Position numbers and translations under genes: made by a program | Notes under the pieces: generated by a model | The model's input: only the letters and a program-made list of their open reading frames with translations | Told to the model about the DNA's origin: nothing | Databases searched by the model: none | Shown: positions 61,959 through 62,000 of the stretch, one piece after another | Layout: each line of letters begins with the position of its first letter | Numbering within the stretch: the first letter of the stretch is position 1 | Assembly (NCBI GenBank): GCA_905221605.1 | Contig: CAJNDS010002113.1 | Location: 1,120,524 to 1,182,523, forward strand | Source: Symbiodinium natans | Lineage: Eukaryota > Sar > Dinophyceae > Suessiales > Symbiodiniaceae | DNA length: 62,000 nt | Reading direction: 5' to 3'

Positions 61959-62000
61959 AAAAAACTAGCAAGTAGCCCTAAACCCTAAACTCTAAACCCT

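Overview
The window looks like nuclear DNA of a dinoflagellate. Four things point there. (1) Plant-type telomere-like repeat (TTTAGGG/CCCTAAA) is scattered in well over a hundred internal arrays of both orientations. (2) Coding sequence is cut into very small exons whose introns use GT, GC or GA donors and AG acceptors usually followed by G. (3) Every exon I can support lies on the + strand. (4) A fragment of mitochondrial cytochrome b of dinoflagellate appearance is inserted near 48.7-49.07 kb. No bacterial operon, rRNA, tRNA, CRISPR array or dinoflagellate spliced-leader sequence was seen.

The only protein family I recognise securely is WrbA-type NAD(P)H:quinone oxidoreductase. Two modules lie head to tail: a divergent one in 8 exons (16.13-24.59 kb) and a more canonical one in 12 exons (25.02-35.78 kb, ending in TAA). 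Exon phases fit at nearly all joins, and most intron positions differ between the modules.

Elsewhere there are about forty short, mostly unrecognised exon candidates. Probable gene ends (stop codons in exon-like islands) lie at 1467, 6418, 35781, 48486, 50384, 54454 and 55789; a probable first exon starts at 58545. Rough layout: 0-1.5 kb end of a gene; 1.6-6.4 kb an unknown gene; 8.3-15.8 kb unknown exons; 16-35.8 kb the two WrbA modules; 36.4-50.4 kb unknown genes plus a 15-bp minisatellite holding the mitochondrial insert; 51-55.8 kb two short unknown genes; 56-62 kb unknown exons, one with a start codon.

The main structural theme is that introns tend to begin, just after the donor, with G-rich (TTTAGGG)n and end, just before the acceptor, with C-rich (CCCTAAA)n, so each intron is a giant inverted repeat. 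One 105-nt intron is almost nothing but such a hairpin. Intron interiors hold several families of 80-160 bp palindromic or terminal-inverted-repeat elements, some themselves interrupted by telomere-like arrays flanked by duplicated element sequence. This suggests that telomere-repeat insertion, short inverted-repeat elements and intron gain are linked in this genome.
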